Shown here in pieces: positions 62,289 through 64,000 of a stretch of 64,000 nucleotides of DNA (positions are counted from its first letter, which is position 1; each line of letters opens with the position of its first letter). The DNA lies in contig CM059197.1 in the NCBI GenBank assembly GCA_030323885.1, forward strand, positions 27,485,178-27,549,177. The letters run 5' to 3'. The position numbers and the translations under genes are program-made. Origin of the DNA: Branchipolynoe longqiensis (taxonomy: Eukaryota; Annelida; Polychaeta; Phyllodocida; Polynoidae). The notes beneath the pieces were generated by a model, which worked only from the letters and a program-made list of their open reading frames with translations, had not been told where the DNA came from and ran no database searches.

Positions 62289-64000
62289 TCAACTTGCTTT
62301 CTCAGACCCGGCCAGAAAATTGTATCCCAACTGTTTGCATTTAACTATTCCTAAATGGGATTCATGTAGTCTTTCTAACATGTCTTTTTGTAACGGCCCA
62401 GGGATAACTATGCGGTTGTCTTTGAGTAAGATATTATCTTGTACTGTCATGTCGTATCGGTACATGAAAAATGGTTTCACCGTGGGGTGCAAACCCCTAT
62501 CATGTTTGGGCCATCCCTGTTTAGTGAACAACATAACCCTCTGTAGGGTGCTGTCTTTTGCTACCTCTATTTTGATTTTGTCTAAAATGTTATTGTCCAT
62601 GTCCAGAGCTGCCACCGTCATGTCGTTGTCGAATAACTCATCAGGGCTTGTTACTGTTGTATGTGCCCTGGATAATGCGTCTGCAAAAAACATTAGGGTG
62701 CCTTTAATATGGACAACAGAGATGTCATAATTTTGTAAACGCATTCTCATGCGCTGTATTCTTGCAGACAATGTGTGTATTGGCTTGTTCATAATGGCTA
62801 CCAACGGTTTGTGATCCGTCTCAACAATTATACTTTTTCCAAATATATACTCGTGAAACTTTTTACAACCAAAGCAAATCGCTAGCAATTCCTTTTCTAT
62901 TACAGCGTAATTAGATTGGGTTTTATCTAATGCTTTCAACGCCATGGCAACTGGCCTTTGGTCCTGAAATAATGTAGCGCCAAGTCCAGACTTGGAAGCA
63001 TCTACTTGCAAAACTATGTCTTTCTTGACATCGAAATATGTAAGTATTGGGGCTTTCGTTAGTAGCTGTTTAAGAGTTTCAAATGATTTTATTTGCTCTG
63101 TCTGCCAGTGCCATGCAATATCCTTGCCTAGGATGACTCGTAAAGACTTGGTTAATTCCGCCATGTTCGGTATAAATTTACTTACATATCCCACCATCCC
63201 CAGGAACCTTTGTACCGCGTTTTTGTCTTGGGGTGTTGGCAAATCAATAATGGCCTGAATACGTTCCTTGTTCGGCAACAATCCATTTGATGTTATCAAA
63301 TGACCAACATAGTTAACCTGCGATTTACAAATTACAGACTTCTTGGGGTTAAGTTTCAAATTGAATTTTCTGGCTCTCTCAAAAACTGTTCTCAGTCTAC
63401 TGTTGTGTTCAACAATATCTTTGCCATAAATCAAAATGTCATTTGTGATCACATTAACACCTTCTAACCCTCCCAGGATACTATTCATTTCTTCGATAAA
63501 TATGTCGCCAGCTATTTTTATTCCAAAAGGTAAACGTGTATATCTATATCTACCCCATGGTGTGTTGAACGTGCATAACAGGGAACTTTCTTCATCCAAT
63601 TCGATTTGCCAATATCCGCTATTAGCATCGATTACTGCGAATATTTTGGCTCCACTTGTGTTTGCAACTACCTCCTCAACTGTGCGGGTGGGGTAAGGGC
63701 CCCTTAAAATTGCTTTATTTAATTTTGTAGGATCCAAACAAATTCGTATTTTGTTAGGTTTCCTCACAATAGTGATGGAACTGACCCATGGAGTTGGTGT
63801 TGTTTGTTTCACAATTACTCCTAATTCTAACATTCTATCTAACTCCTTACGTACATCGTGAATTATTGCATGGGGAATTCTCCTAGGTGCATCAACAACA
63901 GGGGGTACTTTTGTATCAACATGAATGTGAGCCCCCACCTTTATTTTACCAAGACCTTTAAATACATCAGCAAAAATATTTACCAGGTCACTCGCACTTG
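62289..64000 (-). pseudogene. Ty3/gypsy reverse transcriptase and RNase H (pol), partial
   Basis: A minus-strand frame open from the window edge to a stop at 62289. The listed 549-residue frame begins at a GTG codon at 63938, but the reading continues upstream (FADVFKGLGK), so the true start lies outside. RT runs over about residues 20-210 counted from 63938, with FAVIDANSGYWQI (D104) and LPFGI. The YxDD box reads ITND (N166, D167; GAT to AAT at 63441-63443), so one catalytic aspartate is lost. RNase H has QVDASKSGLG (D313), TDHKPL and ADALSR. The zinc-finger start LHESHLGIVKCK is near the end. It is related to animal K02A2.6-like gypsy elements. Confidence 0.93.

Overview
This window is animal nuclear DNA with the look of a marine invertebrate, most likely a mollusc or other lophotrochozoan. 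The evidence is several tRNA-derived SINE families, a Ty3/gypsy element with very short LTRs, DIRS-like and LINE remnants, many palindromic MITEs and long purine/pyrimidine-skewed satellites. The mollusc assignment is inference. I found no convincing host exon, rRNA gene, functional tRNA gene or bacterial gene. Apart from retroelement pieces, the long open frames are stop-poor satellite DNA.

Layout: 0.1-7 kb holds SINE and LTR relics, a LINE reverse transcriptase tail and a G-rich 33-bp satellite. A CpG-dense island and a GA tract lie at 8.0-8.8 kb. From 9 to 17 kb there is a cluster of one MITE family (termini AAGTTGCATAGTCC) with SINEs and a complete TRIM element. From 17.4 to 20.8 kb come a 31-bp satellite, the 5' end of a short-LTR Ty3/gypsy element (LTR, primer site, gag start), a DIRS-like fragment and a second TRIM. 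From 23.6 to 26.8 kb are two 17-bp satellites split by a SINE. From 27 to 34 kb are a SINE with a clear target duplication, a composite pogo-like MITE and CAC-rich and GA-rich satellites. From 35.7 to 39.8 kb are a large inverted repeat, a 92-bp tandem array with a TGACGTCA site in each unit, a MITE with duplicated halves and a TCGGTGAG minisatellite. From 40 to 47 kb are a C-rich tract, a MITE broken by a third TRIM, LINE remnants and an ACGT-packed palindromic element. From 47 to 59 kb are SINEs, nested MITEs and local segmental duplications. From 59.8 kb to the right edge, on the minus strand, is the 3' part of a decayed Ty3/gypsy element (RT, RNase H, integrase, 3' LTR), itself invaded by a fourth complete TRIM.

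The most interesting content is the TRIM family. Its four well-preserved copies are about 500 bp, with 182-bp LTRs (TGT...ACA), 4-bp target duplications, a primer site matching the 3' end of tRNA-His and a polypurine tract. Each LTR carries a full-length tRNA-like sequence with A and B boxes. This parallels the plant Cassandra TRIMs, which carry 5S rRNA in their LTRs, but here with a tRNA-like unit in what appears to be an animal. It has no coding capacity and must rely on another element's enzymes.
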